A stretch of DNA of 64,000 bases from Asterias rubens. Its lineage: Eukaryota > Echinodermata > Asteroidea > Forcipulatida > Asteriidae. The stretch is from contig NC_047081.1 of NCBI RefSeq assembly GCF_902459465.1, positions 8,461,883-8,525,882 of the forward strand, written 5' to 3'. The position numbers were made by a program, and so were the translations under genes. Positions 34,513 through 47,100 of the stretch are shown here, one piece after another. Each line of letters starts with the position of its first letter. Within the stretch, counting starts at the first letter, position 1. The notes under the pieces are model-generated. The model did no database searches and was not told the origin of the DNA. It worked only from the letters and a program-made list of their open reading frames with translations.

Positions 34513-36473
34513 TTTATGGTTGCAGTGGCAGTCTTTCTTGTGGTACGTTTGTTATTCATCCATGTTATTTTTATTGTACTCAAAATGCAAATCTAAACCT
34601 AATAGAAGTATCTTCTCTTTAACATCAGTGATGTCTACCTTTAAATTACTCAACGACCAAATTACGGTTCAATCGTTGAGTGAGAAAGGAAAACATTACA
34701 GCTACGGCTAACGGCTAGATCTCTCCGCCCAGAATGCGTTGGACTATAAGATGTCCCTAGCAACAGTCGCAGCCGTAACTATAGCAGCCTAGTCGGGATA
34801 GGCCTACGGCTTATGCTCATTCGCTGCTATGCTGAAGATTAACTCGATCTTGACCAGAGAGGGCGCTGCTCATAATACTCGGCCCCGCGACGCTCGGTTC
34901 AGTCCTCCTTCGTTGTGCACAAAGATCGAGCCAATCGCAAGATGTACGTGTTGTATCGTAGGAGGTCCTGTTTTCGAGGTGTCCCTAAAATCGTGGCAAA
35001 TCGTTTACCTCTCTGTGCGCGATGTAAACAGTTCCAAGATAAAAATTGTGTGGTTTTATTTGCCAAGCAAAGGGTCTCCTCTCCCTTGACCAAAACTTAG
35101 AAACACGTAAGGCTCCACTGGATATTTGCACTTGTAAATGCAAAAAGTTTGGTATTTTAGGCATTTCTACAAGGTACAAAAATATGTCTTAATGTTGAGG
35201 CCATATAAAAATATTTGCCCACCGACAAAGTTTCATCAAACACTATTTCAATTCACAATTTATGATGATCAAATCATGTGACTGAATATTTTGCTGAGCA
35301 TTCTGGAAAAAAAATCCAGAGGCTTAAAGAAGCCATGTGCCTTATATCATTTTCTAATATTTTTGGAGATTTTCTTTTTAACCCTCCGATCAATATTATT
35401 GTTTATATTAACATTTAAACGAGCTAGCAGCTTGTTGATTCAATTATCACTGTTTATTTATACGCTTTATTATAAATTTTAAGAGAAAAAAAATAAATAA
35501 AAATCAGATTTGAAAGCCAATGATTATTCACACCTTTTATTAAATTATTTATTTTTGTTATTTTTTTGTTATTAAAAAATATTTTGAATAAAACGAAGAC
35601 AACTGCTGGCTAAAGAGTCATACACAGAGTCTCAAAGAACACTTGTAGTCACTGTAGATGTTTCTTCCATGTATGGCTTCACCGGGAAACCATGCTTTCT
35701 TGTTTGCCGAGAAAACAGGAAAAAACTCAAAACAAATGGGGCCAGTTGAAGTCATCGAAGATCGGTGTGTAGTGTGAACATTTCAATGTCCATCAAGTTT
35801 TAATATATGTTTGCATACTTCATATTAACAAAAGAAGGTAATTAGGGCATCGGTTGATATAAGGCATCATTACTTTTTTCCCAATTCAAAGAAAAAGGCA
35901 TAATAGCGTGAAAACTGGTAAGGGGAGGATATAAAGAACTAATCTTTCTTTCTTCCTCAATGATAATCATGGAGAAAGCAAGGAAGATTATTTCTTTCTC
36001 ATTGGTCGCTGGAAAAATTCATTTAGGCATCTCATGGTCGATGGGCCTACTCATACTGTTGGCGAAGTTCCCCGTGACCGACTCGTCAGACTCTGGCCCA
36101 CAGCTCCGGAACTGTATACTGTAAAAACTTGGGTATTGTGCTGGATGTTCACTTTTACCGACGAGAGAATCGTATGGTGTTTTAATAACACCAACGTATT
36201 GTTATAACATGTAGCTTAAATAATGTGTACAATAAAATTAACGAGTCGTGAACAGTTCAAAGGGTGGTCGCGGTTTCCTGGAATAATCGCCGAACTTGAT
36301 GTTGAGCGAATGGCTACGCTGGAAGAAAAATCCCTGTTGGAATACACATAATTATTCACATTCTGTGTGGGTAAAAGTGATATGGCCTACTTCGAAGTGA
36401 AAATTGTTCTCAATAGGCAACTATCCAAAGGTGTTTTGCCTCACCTCTATCACGTAGGACTACGTTTTTATTA
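34513..36473. other. Intergenic, unassigned
   Basis: Between the two head-to-head genes. No exon, RNA gene or named repeat recognised. The 35.2-35.6 kb part is very AT-rich. Confidence 0.45.
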
Positions 36474-36525
36474 CCATAAATTTTGGACACTTTGGTAAGC
36501 ATTATAAACTAATTAGGCTTACTTG

Positions 36526-36888
36526 TTAAAAGGAAGGTACACGTTTTGTAATTTTGTCAAAGACCAGTCTTCTCACTTGGTGTGTACATAAGCATAAAAT
36601 AACAAGCCTGTGAAAATTTGAGCTAAATAATAATTGGTCATAAGTTGCGAGAAAATGATGAGAGAAAAACACCCTTGCTGGAAGTTGTGTGCTTTCAGAT
36701 AGGAAACAAAGACTTCTGGCTAGAATTATTTATTACCGCTTTCTCAAAATCTATGCTACTTCAGTCCAGAGGCCGGGAGCCGTTTCCCACAATGTGTCTA
36801 TCAACAGCGATCTCCAATGCTTGTTACCAAGTGGTTTTTAAGTTAACATTTTGTTTTGAGTAATTACCGACGTGCACCTTCCCTTTAA
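36526..36888. mobile_element. Family A variant nested in an older A copy
   Basis: TTAAAAGGAAGGTACACGTTT at the left, ACGTGCACCTTCCCTTTAA at the right. The termini differ from standard A ends, but the interior (GACCAGTCTTCTCACTTGG) is family A. Confidence 0.75.
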
Positions 36889-37009
36889 ACACGAGCAATG
36901 GAGAGCTGCTGATAGTTATAATGGTAATCGTTGCCTTAGGCCTACTATTAACTATGCATAGGCCTAATGTTGAGATACACCAAGAGAAGACTGGTCGTTG
37001 ACAATGTTA

Positions 37010-37305
37010 TAGACCTTTCTTTTGTTGATAAACAAACCGCCTTGGTTGGCATGGTCGGCCGAATGTTAGTAAAACACTTAATCTTAAAAACAGATGTTTT
37101 AACCAAATTTAGCATTTTCTGCAAACTTTCAATTAAATAAAATACCTCTCATAATTAATTGTTTTGTTTTTAACAAAATCAACAAATTTGGTTACATTGT
37201 TACCAAAAATAGCGATCTTTTCTTAATTTGTACTTACGGCTTTTCATAGTTTTCCAATCTGGGTTGGCAAAAACTCGGGCTGTGACGTTGCAAAAGAAAG
37301 GTCTA
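37010..37305. mobile_element. Family G MITE with TA target duplication
   Basis: Inverted ends TAGACCTTTCTTTTG and CAAAAGAAAGGTCTA with TA outside each (37008-37009, 37306-37307). 296 bp, interior AT-rich, non-coding. Confidence 0.88.
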
Positions 37306-37309
37306 TACC

Positions 37310-38119
37310 AAAGGTGTCGAGACGTGTATTTAAAACCATTGAAATAACATTATGCTTATAAAATTTAACGTCAAGGTTTTACTCCGGTAATAAATACTTT
37401 TGAATTAAAAAAAATTGTACTTCAATCGTCAAACCCCCGCGGAATATAGGCCTACGCTGTGTTATAAGTTCCGTTGTGTTTTTGATCATTAAAACAAACA
37501 TTACATCATGTAGCCCAACATAATATAATATAGCTCTATGATTAATAATTATTTTATAACAAAGTTCGAGATGAAACTTTTATAAACAGCGCCCTCTTTA
37601 CGACATATAGTAGGTTATAAAACGATGTCTATCACCCAGACTTATCTTAAAGGTTTTAAGGGCAGCAATGGGAACGGGCACCGTGCCTTTTTAAAGTTTA
37701 TTGACCCCCTTCCGTAAAGTTCGTGAATAGAGGTCACATGCATGATGCTGCACACACTATCTACTGTACTTCCCTTGAGAATGTGTAATAATAAATTCGA
37801 AAGGAACCACAGAGTACAGTCATCGTATTGTTTTGTAAAAAAAAATCTATTGTTCGCTGACCGGCAGTGTGGATTAGGAAATTCCTCTCCCTGTTCTTCC
37901 AGTGGTCACGAGTCAAAATCATGTAACACTACATTGTGTCTGTGTGGTACGGTTCTGTTCAAACTTGAATTATCAATTTTCTCCTTTCTTTGTACTGTCG
38001 ACTGCGGGAGATTCCGACTGTGTAGTAGTCGTAACCATTTGTAGAGAAAATCAGCTATCTTATTTGAGAACACACAAACTGTAACGTACCAGATAATCAG
38101 GGGAATTGTTTCAGTGAAA
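37310..38119. other. Upstream region of SGPL1
   Basis: Should hold the SGPL1 promoter and 5' UTR. I cannot place a start site. No named repeat. Confidence 0.4.
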
Positions 38120-38170
38120 ATGGATGGTGTTACATCAGCAGATGTTGAAGAGGTGTTTTGGAAATACACG
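38120..38170 (+). CDS. SGPL1: SGPL1 exon 1
   Basis: Residues 1-17, [17 protein letters not shown], lumenal N-terminus. Donor gtgagt, phase 0. The start is inferred from the strong ATG context and exact splice fit to exon 2. The protein N-terminus is poorly conserved in this family. Confidence 0.82.
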
Positions 38171-41100
38171 GTGAGTAAAATCATGGAAATCTGTCATTTT
38201 TTGTGTTTCAATTCTATTTCTAGGCATAATATTTGATTTCAATTCACTTTATTTCCAAATCCATATTGATTGAATGTTTTTTTTAAGAAGACCAAAATAT
38301 GAAATGGACAAATCTGCATTATGCCTTACTGTAGTGTAGGCTTTAATGCACAGGAATGGATGCATTGCCTTTTTGTTAAAAACAATTATTTTATTTTTTA
38401 GTTTGGCATTTCCTGTCTACATTTTAAAAAGTAAGGAATGGACTGCCAATAACAATAGGATTTGTCACAAATGCTCTTGCACCAATCTTTATGAATTAAA
38501 GGAATATAAAAAGGACAAATTTTCACATCCAGCCACCACTTTTTAAGGGATTTATTTGAATTTTGTTAAAATGAATTAATGGATGTTGGACTTCATTTCC
38601 CTTTTGTTATAATGATATTATAAATAAAACATTCTTCTTTTAATTGTTTTCCTTCGTGCGAAGTTCTTAGTTATACTACGAACTAGCTCCATGGTTCCAG
38701 TGGAGAAACAACAAACTTTCACAGAGAATTTTTAGGCCAAAGTGACATTTTCAGATTCAGAGAACCGAGCATTAAAACTTGACGAGTGGACATTTATTTT
38801 CACTTTATGTCTTATTTTTTTCAACAGGAAGTTGCCAAACTCCATCTTGAAGATGCTCGTTTGAAGGTCAATGAACTTTGCTCTGATTTTGAGCCATGGC
38901 AACTGATTTCAATCAGTGTAGGAATTACGATAATCTTAGCTTGGTTCTACAATTGGCTGAGACACCCGCTTCGAAGTAAGTTGACTTGTTCAGTTTTGTT
39001 TTCTCAAAAAATTTACTTGTTGCTGTTTTTTCTGTCATCAGACTGTGATACTATTTTTATGGAAGCGTCATGGCCGTGCGGTTAAGAGCACCGAATTCAA
39101 ACTCTGGTGTTTCTGATCAGCAGAGTGTAGGTTCGAAACCCCAGCCGTGACACTTGTGTCCTTTAAAAGCAAGACACAAAACCATTGCTTCGTCTTTCAG
39201 ATGGGACGTAAAGCTGTTGGTCCCATATGTTGTGTAACGCATGTAAAACTTAAAAGAACCCAGTGCACTTTTCGAAAAGAGAAGGGGTTCGCACCGGTGT
39301 TCCTGGCTGTGGCTGCTGTATGCGCCGTAGAGCACCCTGTAAACCCTTATAAGGTTCTAAAAAATTGGGTCTCAAAATTAATCACTGCAATTACCTATCT
39401 TTCTGAAAGTTTGCAATATACTCAGCGCCTTTAGTACCTTGCTTGGTAGATACGTGCGCTATATAACACTTCGATATTATTATTATTACTAGTTGTGTAC
39501 AACTTTTGACACTGTCTCAGGCCCGATACTTTGATTTATAGGGCAACAGGGGCGATTGCCTCAATGCATAGTATGTCATACTCCTAGAACCATGGAGGCT
39601 TGATCTGCGATCGTCTCCACCGGAACGAATGTCATAGTTCTAGGTGTAGTCATTGCCTGGTTGCCCTTGAAATGCTCCAGAAGAAACTTACAATTTCTTC
39701 AGTCATACGGTGCCCTTTATCGAGGAGAAAATGCCTTAGTGCCCTTGCCCTTTAAAACAAAATGGAGCATACAAGGCCTGCATTTAGGCCTGCTTGTCAT
39801 CTTCTTTTCTTCTGAAGACATTCAGAGCGTACTGATCGAAATGTTGAGTTGTCAACCACAAGTTCTTTTTCAGAACCGACACTACTCAAAAGAGATTTAC
39901 ACATGGTGCTACTACAAACCTCACATTGGTTTTTTGTATAATTGATCCAGAAGATTCTTAACTCACAAAGTTTGCGCTTTTGATTTCATGACGTCCATTC
40001 ACCAATTCTGACTTTATGCTTTGATTTGTGTTTCATTTTTTTTTTTCCCCCTAGCATTACCGGAGAGAATAAAGGCATCTTTCTTCAAGTTTTTTCGCAG
40101 CCTTCCTATCGTCAGATCTATGGTAGGTTTATCAATTGTTGTGGTGAGAATTAACAAACCGGATTAACTTTTGGTTTTGAGGGGGGGGGGGTATTGTTCA
40201 CTAGACCACAGTTCCTTTAGTTTAAAACCTCACTGGACCAAGAGTATTTTTTAAGAAGACCAACAATATTTATTCTTTTTTTTTAAATGTTTGCTGAGGT
40301 TTTAGAATTTAAAATCTTAAAGGCAAAGTTTACCTTTGGTTTTGGAAGCCGTTCCAGTTTTTAAATCCTATATAAATGTAATTATACATTGTATAAATAT
40401 TTAACCTGTGAAAATTTCATTCAATGAGTTGTTTTGGACTGCTTGCTGTTCCCCAATTAAAGACACTGGACACTATTGGTAATTGTCAAAGACCAGTCTT
40501 CTCACTTGGTGTATCTCAACATATATATGCATAAATTAACAAACCTGTGAAAATTTGAACTCAATTGGTTGTCAAAGTTGCGAAATAATAATGAAAGAAA
40601 AAAAACACCCTTGTCACACGAAGTTGTGTGCTTTCAGATGCTTGATTACGAGACCTCAAAATCTAATTCTGAGGTCTCAAAATCAAGTTCGTGGAAAATT
40701 ACTTCTTACTCGAAAATTATGTTACTTCAGAGGGAGCCGTTTCTTACCATGTTTTATACCATCAACAGCTCCTCATTACCAAGTGAGGTTTTATGCTAAT
40801 AATTATTTTCAGTAATTACCAATAGTGTCCAGTGCCTTTAAGTTCTAATTGCCATTCAGTTGAAGACATTCTGTGGACCTTGTTTCAATCCATTGGCTTA
40901 GAAAAAACTTTGGGTCCAGAATGCCCCCCAGTTGTGAACAAAATCCGGAAAGAGAACCCTGTGATGTTGTTACTTTGAGATTAATTTATCCCATCAATCA
41001 CTCATAGATCCGGAAAGAAATTGAGAAATCAACTTACGCCGTTGCGCACAGCCTGAATAAGATGAAGCCAGGGGAGACGTACATAAAGACGTTACCTGAG

Positions 41101-44100
41101 AAAGGTTTATCGGAAGATAAAGTTCTCGAAAGAATCAAGACGGGATACCAAGCAATGGGTAAGATGATGACAACTTCATTTTATTTCATTTGTTCTGGTT
41201 GTGAAGTCACGGACTCTCAGAAAAGCAAAACTTAATAACTGTACTAGCCAAGAACCCAATGGAGAGGAGACAAGGAAGGAAGTTTCACTTTGAGATGTGG
41301 GAGAAAAAACCCCAGACAATTATTCCAGGAAAAAACCATGCAGTAGGCACTGAAAACCCAATCCACATAGTGCCCCCCCCCCCACGTGATCGGGTTTACT
41401 ATCTTACTCAGTGATGAGGAATTTCAGACTTGTAGCTGAAATCAGACTTATTAAGTCAGCTTGGTGAAGAAAATCAGCTGATTTTGTCCACATTTAAAGA
41501 AAGCCTGCTCTTTGACCTTGACCTATTTCTCTAGTGACGAGGATACTGCTCTTAAAATGCTCGGTGAAATCTAAGCCACCAGGGGTTACCAAAAAGTGGA
41601 AATGCCATCATTTCAACATACCTTCTTAAATTTAAATCCTCATTTCAGACTTTTGTTGTTGTCTCTCACTCCTTCTAACTAGTTTTTCTTATTAATCCAT
41701 TTTGTTTGACAGACGATATAGATTGGAAATCTGGCAAAGTGTCCGGCTGTGTCTATGGAGGAACAGACGATTTATCTGAGCTGTGCGCTAAGGTAATGTA
41801 TTTTCCAAGTGCATGTTTGTGTCATCTTGAACAGAAATGCAAATGACAAAGCATCTCAAAAGTCAAAGGTGCAAAAGGGTTGCCCCTGTAGGCATTGCCC
41901 GCAATCCAGTGGAACGCAAGAAGGTTGTGCTGGGCCGTGACAATGTGTTGAATAACGTGAACAATCGTACTCAAGGAATATGCCTATATTATCATTCTGA
42001 TTAATCATTCAGACCATTTCTGACAATGGGACAAGGCCAAGTAAATAATGAATGTGAATTTGACGTGACTTAAAATGATCTTCATCGTGGAAGTGTCGTG
42101 GCCGAGCAATTAAGAGCACCGAATTCAAACTCTGGTGTTTCTGATCAGCAGTGTTTCGGTTCGAATCCCCAGCCGTGACACTTGCAAGACATTTAACCAT
42201 TGCTTCTTCCTTTGGATGGGACGTAAAGCCGTTGGTCCCATGTGTTGTGTAACCCTTGTAAAAGAACCCAGTGCACTTATCGAAAAGAGAGGGGGTTCGA
42301 CCCGGTGTTCCTGGCTGTGGCTGCTGTATGCGCCGTAGCACCTTGTAAACCCTTATAAGTTGCTAAATAATTGGGTCTCAGAATTCATCACTGCAATAAC
42401 CTATCTTTCTGAAAGTTTGTATATATACTCAGCGCCTTGAGTACCTTGTTTGGTAGATATGTGCGCTATATAAGACTGTGATATTATATATTATTAAAAA
42501 TGATCTTCATTCTATCTTTTTTCTGTAAAGGTATATAAAGATTTTGCGTGGAGCAATCCACTTCACCCAGACGTGTTCCCGAGTATCCGCCGTATGGAGG
42601 GCGAGGTGGTAGCAATGTGCCTGTCCGTGTTCAATGGTGGATCAGACTCATGTGGAGCGGTAAGTTTCCTTCCACCCTACCTTAATAATGGGTGCGTTTG
42701 ATTAGCTTCCCCGTGTCGACCCCATGGTGCTCGCTCGGGTGAGCCCCTGACACGAGCTAATCGAACGATCACTCACCCTCTCGTGGTGACGGCATGCACC
42801 TGGGGCCAGCCCCAAAGTGACCCATTCCACAAGCAGGCCAGCACTTGGGACTGACCCGGGTGAGCCCCTGGAATGAAGTCAAAGCTATTCGAACATACGG
42901 GGCACAGACCGGGGTATTCCAGGGGCAGACCGGAGTCGGCCCAGGGAAGCTAATCGAACCCACCCAATAATAATAACCAGTTTTTATAAAGCGCTTTTCA
43001 CACCCGAAGGGCGTCTCAAAGCGCTTCCAACATTATTACCCCTGGTCACTGGGCCTTTATTCATTCCTTAAACCATCTCAGCTCCCTTGGGAGTATACAG
43101 CCTGTGCAACATTAATTATGCACTACTCGGCTAAATCAATCACAAGAACCATCTCTGCCCTCACAGGTACCCATTTACCCCTGTGTGGAGAGAAGCAATT
43201 GTAGTTAAGTGTCTTGCTCAGGGACACAAGTGTCGCGACCCTGATTCAAAACCCACACTCTGCTGAACAGAACCACCAGAGCTTGAGTTCGGTTCTCTTA
43301 TCTGCTCAGCGACGACCCCCCTGGACAATGTGCTGTGGCGCAATTAGCTGGCAATGAAACCAGGAACACATGGGCGAACCACTTCTCTTTTTGATAAGTT
43401 CACTGGGTTCTTTTACATGCATTACACAACACATGGAACCAACAGCTTTACGTCCCAAGTGTCACGGCTGGGGATTCGAATCCAGGTGTCACGACTTGGG
43501 ATTTCAACACACACTCTGCTGATCAGAAATACCAGAGTTTGAATCCGGCGCTCTTAAAGACAGTGGACACTATTGGTAATTGTCAAAGACTAGCCTTCAC
43601 AGTTGGTGTATCTCAACATAGGCATAAAATAACAAACCTGTGAAAATTTGAGCTCAATCGGTCAACGAACTTGCGAGATAATAATGAAAGAAAAAAACAC
43701 CCATGTCACACGAATTTGTGTGTGTTTAGATGGTTGATTGTGAGACCTCAAGTTCTAAATGTGAGGTCTTGAAATCAAATTCGTGGAAAATTACTTCTTT
43801 TTCGTATAATGGCACTTCAGAGGGAGCCGTTTCTCACAATGTTTTATACCATCAACCTCTCCCCATTACTCGTCACCAAGAAAGGTTTTATGCTAATAAT
43901 TATTTTGAGTAATTACCAATAGTGTCCACTGCCTTTAACTGCTTGGCCACGACACGTCCACCTTAGTTATGATGTTGTATATGTATTTTTTTTCTATGTG
44001 TAGATGACGTCAGGAGGAACTGAAAGCATCTTAATGGCTTGCTTATCATGCAGAGAAAGAGCAAGAGACAGGGGCATTGAGTTTCCAGAAATGTAAGAGA

Positions 44101-47100
44101 AAATATTTTTAACTGACCACAAATAATTTTATCCAAAGATTTAAAAATCAGCCTTGGTGCAGACACCTTGTTATGTAATAAACCACAAGGGAAACTGACT
44201 GGGTAAATTAAACAATAATGTTTTTCATCCTTTACAATCCTGTAAAGTTCCTTTAAAGGCACTGGAAACTATTGGTAATTACTCAAAATAATTGTTAGCA
44301 TAAAATCTTACTTGGTATTAACGGGCAATGGGGAGCTGTTTTTATCTTTCATTATTCTCTTGCAACTTCGATGACCAATTGAGCCCACATTTTCACAGGT
44401 TTGTTATGTTTTACTTATGATGGGATACACCAAGTGAGAACACTGGTCTTTGACAATTACCAAAGGTGTCCAGTGCCTTTGACATTTCTTTTCCTCATTG
44501 AATCTGTTACTTTTTCAAGAATAAAAAACCAGTCACTACCTTGTTTGCTTTAAACCTCTGGGTACATAATCCTCATGATGTGTTTTATGATTTTTCAGAC
44601 TAGCGCCGATGAGTGTCCACGCTGCCTTTGACAAAGCCGCCCACTATTTCCACATGAGGCTGGTTCACGTCCCACTTGATAAGAAAACCCGTAAGGTTAA
44701 CATCAAGGTAAGTCCAGAAACCAGACACATTTCCTGTTCGATAACAACTTCATGTTGGATGACGTGTTTATCAGCAAACTATTTTTTGACAGTTTTCTTT
44801 TTTTTTTTTTTTTTTTTACAGAATTTTTTTGTAACGCCCTGAACAACTTCGGACTTTCCTCAATATTTTTGCTGAACGCCTTAGGGCTTCCATTATCAAA
44901 ATATTTATTTGCATAAAACCTTACTTAGTAACGAGTAATGGGGAGCTGTTGATAGTATAAAACATTGTGAGAAACGGCTCTCTCTGAAGTAACACAGTTT
45001 TGGAGAAAAAAGTAATTTTCCTCAAATTGATTTAGTAACCTCAGAATTAGATGTTGAGGTTTCGAAATCAAGCACAAGAAAGCACACAATTTTGTTTGAC
45101 AAGGGTGTTTTTTCTTTCATCATTATCTTGCAACTTCGACGACCAATTGAGCTCAAAATTCACAGGTTTGTTGTTTTATGCATATGTTGAGATACACCGA
45201 GTGAGAATACTGGTCTTTGACAATTACCAATAGTGTCCAGTGCCTTTAAAGCAATCGCACAACATCGGTAAACAGTTATTGTCCAAAGGCCCGCACTTCG
45301 TGTATCACAACTTATATATAAAATAACAAACCTGTGAAAATTGAAGTTCAATCGGTCATCGGAGTCGGGAGAAAATAACGGGAAAACCCACCCTTGTTTC
45401 CGCATGTTTCGCCCCTGTCATGACATGTGTTTAAAATAAATCTGTTATTCTCGATATCGAGAATTGATAATTGTTTTAATTTTTCTCAAAAAGTAAACCA
45501 TTTCATGGAATAATATTTCAAGGGAAGTCTTTCACCATTACCTTCTGTAAACCCTGTAAGTTATTTGTAAATCTGTGAACTTTTAATTTTTGTTCTGTTC
45601 AGAAAGTGTCCAATGGCTTTTAACAAGGTTAAAAAACTACCAGTTGTTATCTGCAGGTTCCATAGGTTGATACTGATTATAAGGCTATTTCAATCATGAT
45701 CAAGTTGATTTCTTTTATCTTTGTTTAGATTTCACAAAGTCAACACGCATTTGGAACCAGCATACTTCCTATACCTCACTATCAAGGGAGTTAAACAAAT
45801 GTTTAAAGAAGGGATATGCATTTTTAGATTATGACTCATATTACCTGACCTCAATGCTCATATCTAGGCAGTCTACTGATTTTCATCAACCATATGCTGT
45901 CGTACCACACTAACTCAAAAATGTGTCAAACATGAAGGGCCTAAGCTGTGGAATTCCTTGGATACCTCTTTGAAAAAAAATACAAAGTTTATTCTTATTG
46001 AAGCGGAAACTAAAAAAGCTCAATTAAACAGCAAATATTTATAAGCAGACTTTCTTTATTTCAACCTCAAGTTTACTTTATACTAGCTATGCCAATATTT
46101 AAGTAGTAATTTAGTTGTAATAGTGCGTTCATATTGTTGTATTGTTCTTTGTTTTGTTATTGTATGAGTGGGATCTCTACTCGACAAGCTGATGCTTCTA
46201 TGAGACCTCCATCCTCACACAAAATCCTGTTGTACTTATGTCTTCCTTAATCATTATAATATAATGTAAATTATGTCACTTTTCTGTGTGTGTGGTAAAA
46301 ATAAAGAAATGAATGAAAGTATCAATTCTTACAAAACTAAAATACTGGTGCTGCAAAAGACAGTTCCAAACATACAGAGTTTAAATTAGAAACATTTACA
46401 ACTGAAAAAAATAGAAAACACTTTCATTCAAAACGTATTTGTTTACCATGACACAGTAAAAAATACTCAATTTCACCCAGAACACAGCCAAAGAAATGTA
46501 TAGATTCAAATTAAATATGGTTTTAAAACCAAGTCCAAAGCAGTGATAACTTGAAGGAGGCAAAACCTAGAACATGAAGTACATCAAAAAAAAAAAAATA
46601 AGTGATGTAAGAAATTTTAAACATGGCGTTCCCCTTGCACTGCCCATGGAGGAAGTATTTTCTTCCTTCATGCACTGCCCATGCCAGGCTGTTATCTTAA
46701 GTTGTTTACAGAGGTGACTAACCACACTTCCAACGATTATGCAATTAGGGTTAATTTTTTATTACACAAGATTTAAAGGAGAGTATACCTCCGGTAATTA
46801 CTACTTGGTAAAGAGCATTGGAGAGTTATAAAATATTGTCAGAAACGACCCCCTTTGAGCTATTATGTAGTTTTAGAGAAAGAGGTAATTCAATTTCACC
46901 CTAAATGTTGAATCTGAGAGGTTCTTCATGCACAAAACTCAGGCATCAGTAAACACAACCCTATGCAACAAGGTTGTTTTTTCCTCAGTAATTTCTTACT
47001 TAGGTGACCTATTGAGCCCAAATCATTGTTGAAGTCCAATCACTATAGTATTTTAGCCATGCATGGTGAGGTATCAATGTATATTCGGTTTGCGGTAACA

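Larger units (their letters stand above)
36474..37322. mobile_element. Old family A copy broken by two later insertions
   Basis: The outer copy is readable as 36474-36525 (TTTTGGACACTTTGGTAAGC) plus 36889-37007 (ACGAGCAATGGAGAGCTGC..GATACACCAAGAGAAG) plus 37308-37322 (CCAAAGGTGTCGAG). A younger A-type element and a TA-flanked MITE separate the pieces. Confidence 0.75.

Noticed and set aside
33007..38119. Shared bidirectional promoter for the tolloid-like gene and SGPL1
   Set aside because: The start codons are 5.1 kb apart with transposon copies between them, so a single compact divergent promoter is unlikely.
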